From assembly GCA_963457665.1 (NCBI GenBank), contig OY735225.1, positions 62,501 to 126,500 of the forward strand: DNA of 64,000 bases. The letters run 5' to 3'. The notes beneath the pieces were generated by a model. That model was not told the origin of the DNA. It saw only the letters and a program-made list of their open reading frames with translations, and did not search any database. Position numbers and translations under genes: made by a program. Origin of the DNA: Thysanoteuthis rhombus. Taxonomy: Eukaryota; Mollusca; Cephalopoda; Oegopsida; Thysanoteuthidae. Shown piece after piece: positions 1-10,870 of the stretch (within the stretch, counting starts at the first letter, position 1; every line of letters begins with the position of its first letter).

Positions 1-1075
1 AAAAATGACTTTCAAAAACCTCATTTTTGGCATTTATAGGTAATGTCATAAAACTACATTATAGGGAAATATAGATGATCATAGAAAGTCAATTGAATAT
101 AGGAAAACCAATGGTTTCACTGATTTTAGTGCATCAAACTACATCAGAAAGGAACATGATATTGAAATGTAAAAATGACTTTCAAATACCTCATTTTTGG
201 CAATTATAGGCTTTTTTAGAAAATTGGATTATAGGGAAATATAGGTTATCTCGGAAAGTACATTGAATATTGGAAAAAATATGATGTCATCGAATTTAAC
301 ACATCAAACTACATCAGAAACAACCATAAAATCGAGATGTAAAAATGACTTTAAAAAACCTCATTTTTGGCAATTATAGGCTTTCTTGGAAAATTGTATA
401 TTGAAGATAGGAAAACCAAAGTTTTTATAGATATCAGTGCATAAAATACAGAAATGACCATAAAATTGAAATGTAAAAATGACTTTCTAAAACCTAATTG
501 TTTGATATCATCGAATACGTCATGAAAAAAAGTCATGTCTAAAAGTTCCTTGGATATAGGAAAACCAAAGATTTCATTGAATTCGGCACATCAAACTACA
601 TCAGAAATGACCATAAAATTGAAATGTAAAAATGACTTTCAAAACCCTCATATTTTGCAATTATGGGATATCTCATAAAACTAAAGTAAAAGGAAATATA
701 GGTGATCTTGAGAAGTACAATTATTATACGAAAACCAATGAATTCATTCAATCAAGGGCATCAAACTACATCGAAAATGATTATAAAATCAAAATGTAAA
801 ATTGACTTTCAAAAAACTCATTTTTGGCAATTTTGTAAAACTGGCTTTTAGGGAAATATAGGTTATCTCGAAAAATACATTGAATGTAGGAAAAACGATG
901 GTTTTATCGAGTTCAGTGCATCAAACTACATCGGAAACAACCATGAAATTGACCTGTAAAAATGAATATCAAAAACCAGATTTTTGGCAATTATAGGCTA
1001 TATCGTACAACTAAATTATAGGGACATATAGGTGATCTCAAAAAAGACAATTATTATATGAGAACCAATTTCATT
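1..1075. repeat. Diverged satellite block, about 170-bp period
   Basis: About six tandem units. The landmark AAAAATGACTT recurs at 1, 171, 341 and about 475, 627 and 798, giving a 170-bp period with some shortened units. Each unit carries CATCAAACTACATC, then CCATAAAAT, then GTAAAAATGACTTTC, the same order as the 190-bp satellite at 13-24.9 kb, so it is a distant member of that superfamily. The left edge lies outside the window. The short ORFs inside it are not genes. Confidence 0.85.
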
Positions 1076-1078
1076 TAT

Positions 1079-1111
<33 letters not shown>

Positions 1112-1260
1112 ATATATATATATATATATATAATATGAACTGTAGAGAGTGAGACATAATCGGGAGTAAAGTGTATGGAAGTTAGGTTTATTCATCTGTA
1201 AATGGTTCTATTAATGGTCTGGACATGTTTTGAGATGTATTCCAATTTCGGTAGTGCGAG

Positions 1261-1312
<52 letters not shown>

Positions 1313-1320
1313 TTAGAGGT
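1079..1320. repeat. (AC)n and (GT)n microsatellites
   Basis: (AC)n at about 1081-1108, a short (TA)n just after it, then (GT)n at about 1263-1309. The two runs are in opposite phase and could pair as an imperfect inverted repeat. The DNA between and after them to about 1600 is unassigned non-coding sequence. Confidence 0.9.
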
Positions 1321-1612
1321 ATAAGAACATGAGTCTACCACCAGGAGCTTTGCTTTGTGAGCAAAAAATGGTACCTCATCTGCTGGGGGCATCCTGTTGT
1401 ATGAGAGAAAGCTAGCCAGTGATGAAGTCTATGGTTTAGCAGTGGGCCTGGGAGATGACAGAAGATGTCAGGGTAGGAAGGAAGTGATGCAGTGTTAGAT
1501 TGTGTGGGTATGTTAGGGATTGTGTAAATGGAGGGTTGATGAGATTAAAGAACTTCCATAGGAATAGAGCACCCTAGTGGATGGGGAATTCAAGAAGCTA
1601 GATAAATATATC

Positions 1613-1797
1613 GCTTAAATTCAGCCTTACTGACCGTCCAGTTCCGTGCCTGAGCGGTAGTATACCGGCCTCCGGGTCTGAAGCGAAGGCTTGAATCCTG
1701 CCTCGTCGTACCGGATGGGATAATGTATTTTCTATAGCCACGCTGAAGAGTTGTGATACAACGAAACAGCTTTCTGTGGATGACAATAATTATATAC

Positions 1798-1800
<3 letters not shown>
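1613..1800 (+). repeat. tRNA-headed SINE-like element
   Basis: A box-A-like stretch (CTGAGCGGTAGTATA) is followed about 35 bp later by a box-B-like GGCTTGAATCC, and then by a non-tRNA body that runs into (TA)n at 1801-1847. This layout is typical of tRNA-derived SINEs. It does not fold as an intact tRNA with acceptor ends, so I do not call a tRNA gene. The family was not identified. Confidence 0.5.

Positions 1801-1848
<48 letters not shown>
1801..1848. repeat. (TA)n microsatellite
   Basis: An uninterrupted TA run forming the 3' end of the SINE-like element before it. Confidence 0.95.
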
Positions 1849-1849
<1 letters not shown>

Positions 1850-2480
1850 CACGTAGGTAGGTTAATAAGTATCCGATTCACCAAAATAACTCGTGTCTTT
1901 GTTTCACATCTTAAATTAAGAGCTACATGACGATATACACTGCGTGGTCCTTCAGACGTGAAAATATAAACGAAGAAAAAATAAAAATAATTATCAAATG
2001 CAAATGTAAATACTATCATAAGTTTCTTTTAACAAATTTGAAAGTTTTTTATCCATTTAATGAGAAAATTTGTACTCGTATAAAAAATCATAACCTGCAT
2101 ATTTGCACTGAAGGAAAGAAAGAAAGAAAAAAAACACCTACTCATGATATCAAGTACAGGAATAAATCCTGGTAAAATTACATGTCTGAAATTCGCCAAA
2201 ATATTTGGTGCCCTTTTCAATTATCAAAACGAAATGATGGAAGCTCTTATTTCAATTCATTTATTTCATCACCCAAAGATTGCTTTTATCGTAGTTCAAG
2301 TTCTATGTTATATCACAATGACAGAATGAATCACTACCTGGACCGTCTTCTCTATCAAGTTTCAGATCAATTTGACATGGGGATGACTGCTGGAAACTTT
2401 AACCTTCATCTAAGTGATACAGCTATTAGCTAGCAGGATTTGAACCCACGACTTGCAAGCTGTCAATTCCATTTCAGTGA
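1849..2480. other. Unassigned AT-rich DNA
   Basis: Only short open frames with no recognisable protein similarity. A tRNA-like antisense stretch (GGATTTGAACCCACGACTTGC, about 2437-2457, one base over a box-B core) suggests another SINE end on the minus strand. Confidence 0.4.
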
Positions 2481-2482
2481 TT

Positions 2483-2965
2483 CTATTGTACTATACTGCA
2501 TTCGACATTTATGAACGACTGAGTGTTCAAGGTTAGTGAGTTTAGCCAATGCAAGACTTTCTCATATACAGCGTCTACACCTTGTTGTATAATAGCACTA
2601 AGAAATGTTACAGCAAGAGGCATTTTATCTTCTGTTCCGTTTTCTTTTGGTTGATTTACCGAAAGGAGATAGTCAATGATTGTGTAACTTTTTCTGACTC
2701 CAGCCCATTTCTGTGCTCGGTTTTTATCTATCGTTTTGGTGATTTGGTTGGTTTTCACTTTGCTAAAACGTTTGTAGATGCAGTTGATTAAGTTTGTTGG
2801 CTTGTAGCTGTTTAGATATCTGCGTCCCCTTTCTTGTTATAGCATTACGATTGCTGTATTCCTACCTTCTGGGATTACACTTCGACCAAGATATAAGTTG
2901 AATAGAATAGCTAGTTCCCTGGTGATGACTTCACCAGATTTAAGAAGATAATCTTATTGTTAGTA
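2483..2965 (-). pseudogene. Decayed non-LTR retrotransposon reverse transcriptase fragment
   Basis: Read on the minus strand, the conceptual translation shows landmarks of a LINE reverse transcriptase: SGEVITRELAILFNLYL, then PEGRNTAIVML, then SYKPTNLIN (the YRPI/SLL region), then KVKTNQITKTIDKN, then RKSYTIIDYLLSVNQ and KMPLAV. These match the region upstream of and including the start of the palm in RTE-like elements, and they parallel the better copy at 7606-8872. At least one in-frame stop and missing motifs make it dead. It is both 5' and 3' truncated. Confidence 0.7.
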
Positions 2966-2984
2966 AAGTATTATCGTTATGTCT

Positions 2985-3255
2985 CTAACATAGCATAATA
3001 TAAAACAAATAACATTAGGGTTAGGGTTTATGTAATTATATTAGTTTAATTTCTTAAATGGTTTCTAGTATCTACCTTTGGATTATTTTCTAATTTTTTA
3101 AAATCTCATTTAGGACTTTTGATTCATTCATCTAAACAATAACTTTTACTAAATGATAACTACACAGTTATGATTTACCTCTTAAAAAAAAAAAGAATTC
3201 AATGCAAGAGAAATCAATTAATACCACAGTAACGGATCATATTTCCAAGTTTTAT
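2985..3255. repeat. AT-rich dispersed repeat
   Basis: Contains segments (AGAGAAATCAATTAATACCA, CATATTTCCAAGTTTTA) found again near 61705-61760 and 62105-62160, so it belongs to the AT-rich repeat family of the 60-62 kb region. It also holds a two-unit TTAGGG stretch near 3016. Confidence 0.6.
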
Positions 3256-3257
3256 CC

Positions 3258-3655
3258 CATCATCATCATCATCATCATCATCGTCGTCGTCGTCGTCGTC
3301 GTCGTCATCATCATCATCATCATCAGTTTTTTAACGTCCGTCGTTGGATATAGACCTTCCCCAGGATTTGACACACTTCTCTATGATGGGCATCGCGGAG
3401 CCAGTACTTTCTCAACTTGTCTAGTTCGTCTCTCCATCTAATATTCTGCCGGCCTCGGTTGTGCATGTGATCTCGGGGGATCCGTGTCGTGAGTCGTGAT
3501 GTCCATCGGTTGTCTGCAATTCTTGCAACATGGCCAGCCCACCGCCATTTGAGATTTTTAATGGATTCTATGATGTCCCTTACTCTTGTCTTTTCTCAGA
3601 TGTACTGTGATGTCTTGTGGTTTCTTCATGTGAGTCCTTGCATAATTCTTTCTTT
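3258..3655 (-). pseudogene. 3' end of an RTE-like LINE, minus strand, 5' truncated
   Basis: The sequence is the reverse complement of the 3' end of the LINE at 8470-8870 with scattered substitutions. It includes the region translating as RNLKRxWAGHVARI and the terminal trinucleotide tail, here (ATC)n/(GTC)n at 3258-3325. RTE-class elements often end in short simple repeats, which fits. It is a separate insertion from the fragment at 2483-2965, because the element order on the minus strand is wrong for a single copy. Confidence 0.8.
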
Positions 3656-4310
3656 CAGATAGAGGGATTAAAGGGGAGGGATTAGAGAGAGAGAGCACAA
3701 GGGGGAGAAACAGACATACAGAGAGAGAGAGAGAGAGAGAGAGCTAGGAATAGAGAGAGAGTGGAAAGAGATAATAAAAAAAGAGATTGTATGAGGAAGA
3801 GCAACAGACAGACAGACGGAGAGAGTTAGGGATAAAGATAGATTGAAAATGGGGAGGGATGGAGGAAAAGAAGGGAAGAGAAAGAGACAGGGAAAAAAGA
3901 GACGGAGAGAGAAGGGGGCAGGGGGATAAACAAATAGACTGAGGATGGGAAATAAAGGGAGAGAAGGAAAAATGCATGAGAGAGAGAGAGGGGGGATAAA
4001 GGCAAGATAGGCTGTGCGAGTGAGGGATAGAGAGAGTGAGAGAGAAAGGGAGAGAGGAAATAAAGAGAGGGGAAGAGCTAAGATGACAGAGAGTGAGAGT
4101 AAAAAAAGACAGTGAAGGGTAAAGGGGTAGATATATTCAGTTAGAAATAGGGAGGAAAAGAAAAGGAGGAAGATAAACGGGGAAAATGAGAGAATGTGAG
4201 TAAATATTGGGAGAGGGGAAGTTGGAGAGCAAGGGAGTGATAGTGAGAGATGGGTGGAGAAAAGGGGAGAAAGAATACGTCGGTGAAACAGTCACATTGA
4301 GAGTCAAAAT
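3656..4310. repeat. Long GA-rich purine tract
   Basis: About 650 bp of almost pure purine on the plus strand with (GA)n cores near 3719-3743 and 3975-3990. The minus strand gives low-complexity Ser/Pro/Phe-rich frames that are not genes. Such tracts can adopt triplex DNA. Confidence 0.9.
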
Positions 4311-4319
4311 TGGAAAAAA

Positions 4320-7300
4320 ATACAAATTTTAAGATTTTAATCTTCAAATCATAATCTTGAAATTAAGAAAAAATCCAATGCTGATAAAATACTTTCTACA
4401 GAATAAAAATTAAAAATTTACGAATGCATATTGGGCACTTCATAAAGGGTCAGTAGTCTAGTCTCATGAACTATTACCACTGGAAAGAGTTTCATTCTCA
4501 TCAGGTGTCTCATATTTGTGACCTTATGCCAAACTAAGGACAGTAAACATAAAAAAAGGACGCCCCATCATGCAGCCATAGTCAACAAGCAACCCATACC
4601 GACGAGTACGGCTGTTTGATTTTCAGTGGTTATACTTGGGCCTTAGTCGTGTAACCCTTCCACATCGTTGGGTCCAACATCACAGGAGAGGTGGATTGAC
4701 AGAACCTACCCGTCTATAGCAGGCGTAGGTAACTTTTTTGATTTAGTGGGCCACATAGGTAATTTTGCATCTTTATTCAGGTCACGCATTCATTTCAAAA
4801 TATCGATCGTATTCTGGAAGAAATTATATGATATTTTGAATGAATACCTAATTTGGCCACTGGCCACAAGAAATGTTGCTGTGAGCCGAATCTGGCTCTC
4901 GTGCCTGTAGTTACCTGTCAGTGTTCTCCAGCACTCTACCACTGAGTGACGGTGATTGGTAGTAAGTGTACTAAACTTAGCAAATACCTATAAGAGTAAA
5001 TTGCCATCGAGCAATCGCAAGCTAGTCTCGCAGACCCTTACTACTGTAGTTAGTTCGGTCTTCAAGAAGCGCTGAATTGCTGTAGACCTGAGCAATACCA
5101 AGCTATGCTGGGTAAGCAAAAGGCAACGCTGACAGACTACACATTGCTTAAAGTAGGTGAGTTCGCCGTTCAAACAACCCGATACGTAAGGACGAATACC
5201 AGCTTGGAAAAACAGTTTTCCCAGAGAACTATCTTACCACTGAGCAGTTTATAGTCGTTGGTAATATCCATTAAACCTTCGATTATAGCCAGGCACACTG
5301 TGAGGATATTTCGTGTAGACGTATTTTCCAAGACTAGAAAAAAAAAGGAAAAGGAATGCAAGATAAAAATGAGTGTAGATATTAGCTATATATATATACA
5401 AAAAATGGTGCATTTTTGTTTGCTCAAATAAATGCAAATAAAGAAGATCAAGGGAAGTTCGGCAACTAAGCTGTTGTTATCTTACGGAGACAATAAGTGA
5501 GGTTTAGGGATTAGGGTTAGATAATCAGTAAGGGTAAAGATTATTTTGTATTGAAGCTTCTGACTTTTTTTTTTCCATTTAGCAAGATTTTATATTTAAG
5601 TACACAACACACAACCGAAACTTTGTGCAAAACAAAACAACGAAATCAAGGAAATATTATGGAAAGTGAGAATACTGCTTGAGGTTTGGTACTCACTCTA
5701 AAAAAAAAAAAGATTTAATACTAGTCTTAAACAACACTTCTTTGCAAGTTGCGTTGTAAACCCATAAAACATCCCCATCGCTCCAAACGTCCAAGCTTGG
5801 CAAACACTAAACTAGATTCACCTGTGTATATTAGAAGTGATGAGCAAAGATCAAAAGATTAGACCAAATGCCATCGGCCTAATCTAATCTGACATGATAC
5901 TTTATTCTATGGTATAAATAACATTTCACCAATACATGCAATAGTTCGTACACTTCGTCTAACTAAATTCAGTCAAGAACCTTGGTTTTGTTAGAGAATT
6001 AGTTTCTACCATGAAAGCATACATAATTATTGGTTGTTGACAAGGAATATTAAGTGTTATCTCCAATAATCTGGCCTTTTGTGGTAGAGTTTCGATGATT
6101 AGAAAATGTATGTATATTTTATTTGCTGGAAGCAATGTTTGTACATAAATAAGGAAAAGTAATAACACGTCTGTCTCGCCTTTTGTTGGGCATTGATCAC
6201 TCATAGGAAGTCAGAATATTAAAAAAACAAAAAACGAAAACAAGCGTGAATGCTGCCGGATACAAACTAAGGGGTCAATTTACTAGAAATTCACTTAGCC
6301 AATTGACCCCACCCCCAACTAAAAGAACTTTTTGTTGAGGGTAATTTTCAAAAGAAAAGAAAAGTTTTTTGGAGACATAATAAGGACAGAATGTTTATAT
6401 TAGCTCCACTGGTGCGTCTTGTATGTGTGACACACCCATACGTATATAGAGAGCTAGACAAGCAGCCAGACCAACTTGAAACTGAAGAAACCTATGCTGA
6501 CGGTAATGGCCATAGTTTTGGTTGATGGTATCTAATTACCACAACATCCCACTAAATTAAAGCAATTCCTCTGAGAATATGATATCTAAAATGAGGAAAT
6601 ATCGATCATGAGATTTCAGCCTTGCACCTCTTAAAAGTCAGTGTTGGCAACTTGAAAATATTCTGCGCTAGTTCGACTAGGTAAAAGCGTTATTTTTAAA
6701 AAAATAGCTGAAGATAGCAAAAATTTGCCAAACACCGAATTCTCAAAATGATCAAAAAATGTTTTTAAATGGTTTAAAATAGCCAAATATGGCCAAAATG
6801 CTTGCGCTGGTATAGCGTTTTTTATCCATGCCAAGAAAACGTACTAAAGTTGGTACGAAAAGTGCTAAATTAACAATCATAAAGGTATTACTACCTGAGA
6901 CCATGATATAAAAAAAATTAAATTAATTTTGTCACCTCACCTGTTTTACTACGTTGCCATTATTTTGAGGATGCCTACATATAATGATTATCAACGAGCA
7001 GATGTCTCCTGTCATGCTAAAGGATGCAACTTACGTGATAAAATCAAATTTCATTCATGCAGCTCATGTCGTAAAATAGAATTTCATTCATCTTCTTGGT
7101 GTAATAAGAACAAAAACAAAAAAATGAAAATTTGTTTGTGGTAAACAAAACGTTTTCACCAAGGTCATTGCAACGCAAACCTCTACATCCACGAACATGA
7201 GATGTAATGCGTACCCGTATATTTCATATATGTATTTCATATATGTTGTCATCTTTCACAGCACGGATAACCGTTATCCTTAACGGCAAATTATACTTTT

Positions 7301-7400
7301 TTGTCATTACTCTGATAATATGGCATCAAAAAGTAGGTCTCGTTTTCAAGATACATTTTTCTCGGTACCTTGGTAACATTAAACGCTAGTTATTTTCTAT
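4320..7400. other. Unassigned AT-rich DNA with repeat fragments
   Basis: About 4440-4720 contains a SINE-body-like segment (GTGACCTTATGCCAAACTAAG) resembling the bodies of the elements at 33.9 and 36.2 kb. The rest has many short frames, none with a recognisable domain or codon pattern. If the transglutaminase exon at 7.4 kb belongs to a live gene, this is its downstream intron. I could not find the next exon here. Confidence 0.4.
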
Positions 7401-7419
7401 CAGATATCAAATTACTTAC

Positions 7420-7585
7420 GCATCTTTTTCAACGTGCACAATCTCCCATCTGCCGCTCTGCGGGTTTCTCAGCCAATAAACGCGGTCGGAGTTTAATTCC
7501 GGGAAGATGAAGTTAGTGTCAAATACTTGGTTGACTTCTCCATTCTTGATAGCTTTCAACGGAGCTGGTCCACAGCAGAAGAACC
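7420..7585 (-). CDS. Transglutaminase internal exon
   Basis: Read on the minus strand, this 166-bp exon encodes GFFCCGPAPLKAIKNGEV, then FDTNFIFPELNSDRVYWLRN. It matches the region of animal transglutaminases (TGM/factor XIII A type) just after the catalytic core, with the conserved CGPA-x-x-x-AIK-x-G and F-x-F-x-E-x-NSD-x-x-Y pattern. Transglutaminases form glutamyl-lysine cross-links and use Ca2+. The catalytic Cys/His/Asp lie in other exons not seen here. Splice signals are good: acceptor TTTCCAG just before 7585 and donor GTAAGT at 7419-7414. The exon is open throughout. A dead LINE starts about 20 bp upstream of the acceptor, so the normal polypyrimidine/branch region has been replaced. 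It may be one exon of a large intron-rich gene or a stranded duplicate. The identity is firm, the activity unknown. Confidence 0.8.
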
Positions 7586-7605
7586 CTGGAAACAAGCGAA
7601 TTTCA

Positions 7606-8815
7606 CAAAAATCATCACCAACCGAATCACGAGAACACTCGATTAAAACAAGCCATGTGAACAAGCTGGCTTTAGAAGAAGCTACTCGACCATCGACCAC
7701 CCACATCCGATAAATCAGCTGAAAGAAAAAGCAGCTGAGTATAAACTACCACTCGCCGTAGCATTTATCGACTTCAAAAAGGCGTTCGACTCAGTAGAAA
7801 TCCCTACGGTCATGGAGGCCATCAGTCGATAAGGTGTAGATCCAGTATATGTTGAAGAGCTGAAACATATATACAATCACTGCAGCTCCTTTATTAAGTT
7901 ACATAAAGACTCGGACCCCTTTCATCACCAGAAAGGAATAAGACAAGATGATACCAGCTCACCTAAACTCTTCACAGTCTGCCTCGAGATGATCTTCATA
8001 AGACTAGACTGGGAGAATAAAGGAATTAAAATAGACGACGAGTATCTGAGTAACCTCAGATTTGCAGAGAACCTACCCGACCTCCAACAAATGATAGATG
8101 AACTAAATGAAGAGAGCAAAAAAGTAGGCCAACACATAAACTTCAGCAAGACGAAGATCATGTGCAACAAACACATCGGAGATAAAAACACTAAGATCAA
8201 AATCGAGGACACTGAACTGGAGGAAGTAGATCACTGCATCTACCTAGGACAACGAATCTCCATGAGACCCTCAAAAGAAGAAAAAATCAAGCGAAGAATC
8301 ACACTAGGATGGCAAGCCTTTTGCAGAGCAAGCTCGACCTTTAAGAATCCCATTAATCCTAAAGAGAAGGGTGTATAACCAATGCATCCTCCCAAAAGTC
8401 ACTTATGGAGCTGAAACATGGAACTTAACCAAGAGACAGATCCGTAAATTGAGAACCATGCATCACGCACATGAAAGAATTATGCTAGGACTCACATCAC
8501 ATGGAGAGACCACAAGACAGCACAGTACATCTGAGAAAAGACAAGAGTTAGGGACATCAGAGAATCCATTAGAAATCTCAAAAGGCTGTGGGCTGGCCAT
8601 GTTGCAAGAATAGCAGACAATCGATGGACATCGCGACTCACTACATGGATTCCCCGAGACCACATACGCAACCGATGCCGACAAAGTGTTAGATGGAGAG
8701 ACGAACTAGACAAGTTCAGGAAATACTGGCTCCGTGACGCCCATGATAGGGAAGTGTGGCAAAACCTGGGGAAGGTCTATGTCCAACGACAGATACAAAA
8801 AGACTGATGATGATA

Positions 8816-8854
<39 letters not shown>

Positions 8855-8872
8855 ATGATGATGATGATGATT
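7606..8872 (+). pseudogene. RTE-like non-LTR retrotransposon, 5' truncated and dead
   Basis: Plus-strand reading shows ITNRITRTLD, GFRRSYSTIDHPHPINQL, then LAVAFIDFKKAFDSVEIP (reverse transcriptase motif with the first catalytic Asp), GIRQDD, and LRFAEN where active elements have F/Y-ADD, so the catalytic pair is lost. Further on come CNKHIGDKNTKIKIEDTELE, YLGQRIS, VYNQCILPKVTYGAETW, and the C-terminal RNLKRLWAGHVARIADNRW. Several stops and a frame change near 8371 interrupt it. It ends in a (TGA)n tail at about 8806-8872, typical of RTE-class 3' ends. The endonuclease is missing. It lies antisense to the neighbouring transglutaminase exon. Confidence 0.85.
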
Positions 8873-8877
8873 GTAAG

Positions 8878-10311
8878 AAAATGTTGGAAACACTGGTTTC
8901 AATGCCGAAAACGCTCTCGTCACATGCTTTTTCAGCATGCTTTTCACACATATTCACATGTTATTACTACATTCGAGAAAATTACAGAAGGAAACATTTT
9001 AAACATTGCTTTCCACACTCAAAAGTCTCTTTTTTTATCCTTTCAGGCTGGCTTTTGACATTTACTTATATATGAATACTACCTTCGATTAGATTGTTTT
9101 TAATTTCAGCTTTGAAAAGCATCTTTGAAAGGTTATTACCTTTAAAAACTAGGTTTCAAAGCTGAAAAGTCCCTCTTGTTACCCTTTTAGGCTAGGTTGT
9201 GACATGCTGAAAATTTAACCGTATATCATTTATACATTGACAAAAAATCGTCGAAAAACCATGATGACATTGCTTACAGAGCTGAAAAGACCTTTTCGGG
9301 CTCGGTTTTGACATTTAAAGGCGCACTCAAATATCATAAGTTCATTCAAGAAATTGTTGAAAAACCTTGAAAACATTTCTCTTTTGGCTAAAAAGGCTCT
9401 GTTGATGCCCTTTTCGGCATTCTTTAGACATTCGGAAGATAAAATCACGTATTATATTACATTACAGAAAACATGTTCATATATATTCAAGGAAATTGCT
9501 TGAAACTATTGAAAACGTTACTTTCAAAGCCAAAAAAAGGCTTCCCTATAGGTTTTTAGGCTTGGTCTTAACACTTACATGTATAGTATTAGTACATACA
9601 TATAAATTGTTAAAAACCTCTAAAACATTGATTCCAAAGCTAAAAACACTCTTTTCACAGCCTTTTCGGCTTGGTTTTCACACTTTACAAATTCAATCAT
9701 TTATCATTGATACATTGGAGAAAATGGTTAAAAACATTGAAAACACTTGTTTCCGGGCTAGAAAGTCTCTGTTTATACTCTTTCGGGCTTTATTTTGAGC
9801 TTCTCACTCCTATATGATTACTATTTTCAAGATAATCAATGAAAATCTTGAAAACATTGCTTTTAATGCTAAAAAATCTCTGTTCCTGCTTCCTTAGGGC
9901 TTAGTTCTGATATTCGGAAATTAAATCATGTATCATTGCTATATTAGGTAAAATTGTTGAAAAGCCATGAGAATGTGACTTTTCCCAAGCTGAAAAGGCT
10001 TCCCTTCATACCTTTATAGGTTTGGTGTCAACAGTCTGAAAATTGGATCCTATATTATTAGTGCATTCTAGAAAATTATCGAAAAACTTTGAAAACATTG
10101 ATTTCGAAACTGAAAAAGGCTATGTTCATACTATTTCAGGGTAGATTTTCAAACTTTCGAAATTCAATCATGTATTATTATAGTCAGATTTTAAAAAGAT
10201 TGCTCAAAAACATTAGAAACATGGGTTTCCAAAGCAGGAAACGATTTTCCGGTCGTTTTGTTTCACATTTAACACTCCTGTTATTACTACATTCAATAAA
10301 ATTGTTTGGTA
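8878..10311. repeat. Tandem repeat of about 120 bp
   Basis: Units contain TTGAAAACATTG, then AAAGCTGAAAAGGCTCT, then CTTTTCGGCTTGGTTTTGACA, then an ATCATGTATTATTACTACATT-like segment. The TTGAAAACATT landmark recurs at about 9367, 9508, 9615, 9738, 9850, 9967, 10090 and 10213, spaced mostly 112-123 bp. About eleven diverged units. Chance ORFs (9496-9798, 10089-10571) are repeat-derived. No relation to the 190-bp satellite is evident. Confidence 0.8.
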
Positions 10312-10870
10312 CATGCTCCCCGAGCCGTAAGTTGCGTCACTCCGTAAACGCTGTAAGTAGCAGAGAACAAGGGAAAGTCTGTCAGATTGACCAAGCTTTC
10401 AACTCACTATTCTCTATAACCCTTCTTCTACACCTTGTGGAAGTCTCCAATTACAAAACTTGCTGCTCCCCGACCCCTGTCACACGAATTCGATGTTTTG
10501 ACAATATTAGAGGGAGCACCTTCACGGAGAGGCTTATCGTGAAGGAACGTTTGTCCGCCCCGGGAGGTTAGTCGGCAGTAGGCCGTTGTCCGCACCGTGT
10601 TGTGTTTGATGTCCACTTCGCCCGGTTCGGGTGGCAAACGTAATTGTAAACAAAAGGATAACTACGATCTCTTCGTCCTCGTCAGCTCGTCGTCCGCTCG
10701 TCGTCTCCTCGTGTCGTTCCTTCCCAAACGGTGACTCTCTTGATTTCGAACGTAAACATCGACTGGTACTTGTATAGGCTAGCGGTCCCGGCATGTAGGT
10801 AGCCAACCGCAGCCGTCTCTTCGCGTCCGTCCTTACGCTCTGCTGGGCTACGGGAGAGAGAGAGAGAGAG
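10312..10870. repeat. GC-richer repeat block, left part
   Basis: Composition shifts abruptly from the AT-rich surroundings. 10312-10480 is repeated directly at about 11594-11770 (CATGCTCCCCGA, GCGTCACTCC, CTATAACCCTTCTT, CCTTGTGGAA). 10628-10720 resembles the left part of the fold-back element that follows (GGGTGGCAAACGTAAT, CTCGTCGTC). ORFs here are Arg/Ser-rich and inconsistent between copies, so not genes. Confidence 0.6.

Noticed and set aside
3010..3030. Telomeric repeat near 3016 (and a weak one near 5505)
   Set aside because: Only about two TTAGGG units; too short to mean more than chance.
3656..4347. Ser/Pro/Phe-rich minus-strand frames
   Set aside because: Translation of the GA-rich purine tract.
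8734..9075. Asp-rich frame with a poly-Asp run (and a poly-Met frame at 8756)
   Set aside because: It is the (TGA)n tail of the LINE read through into the 120-bp repeat.
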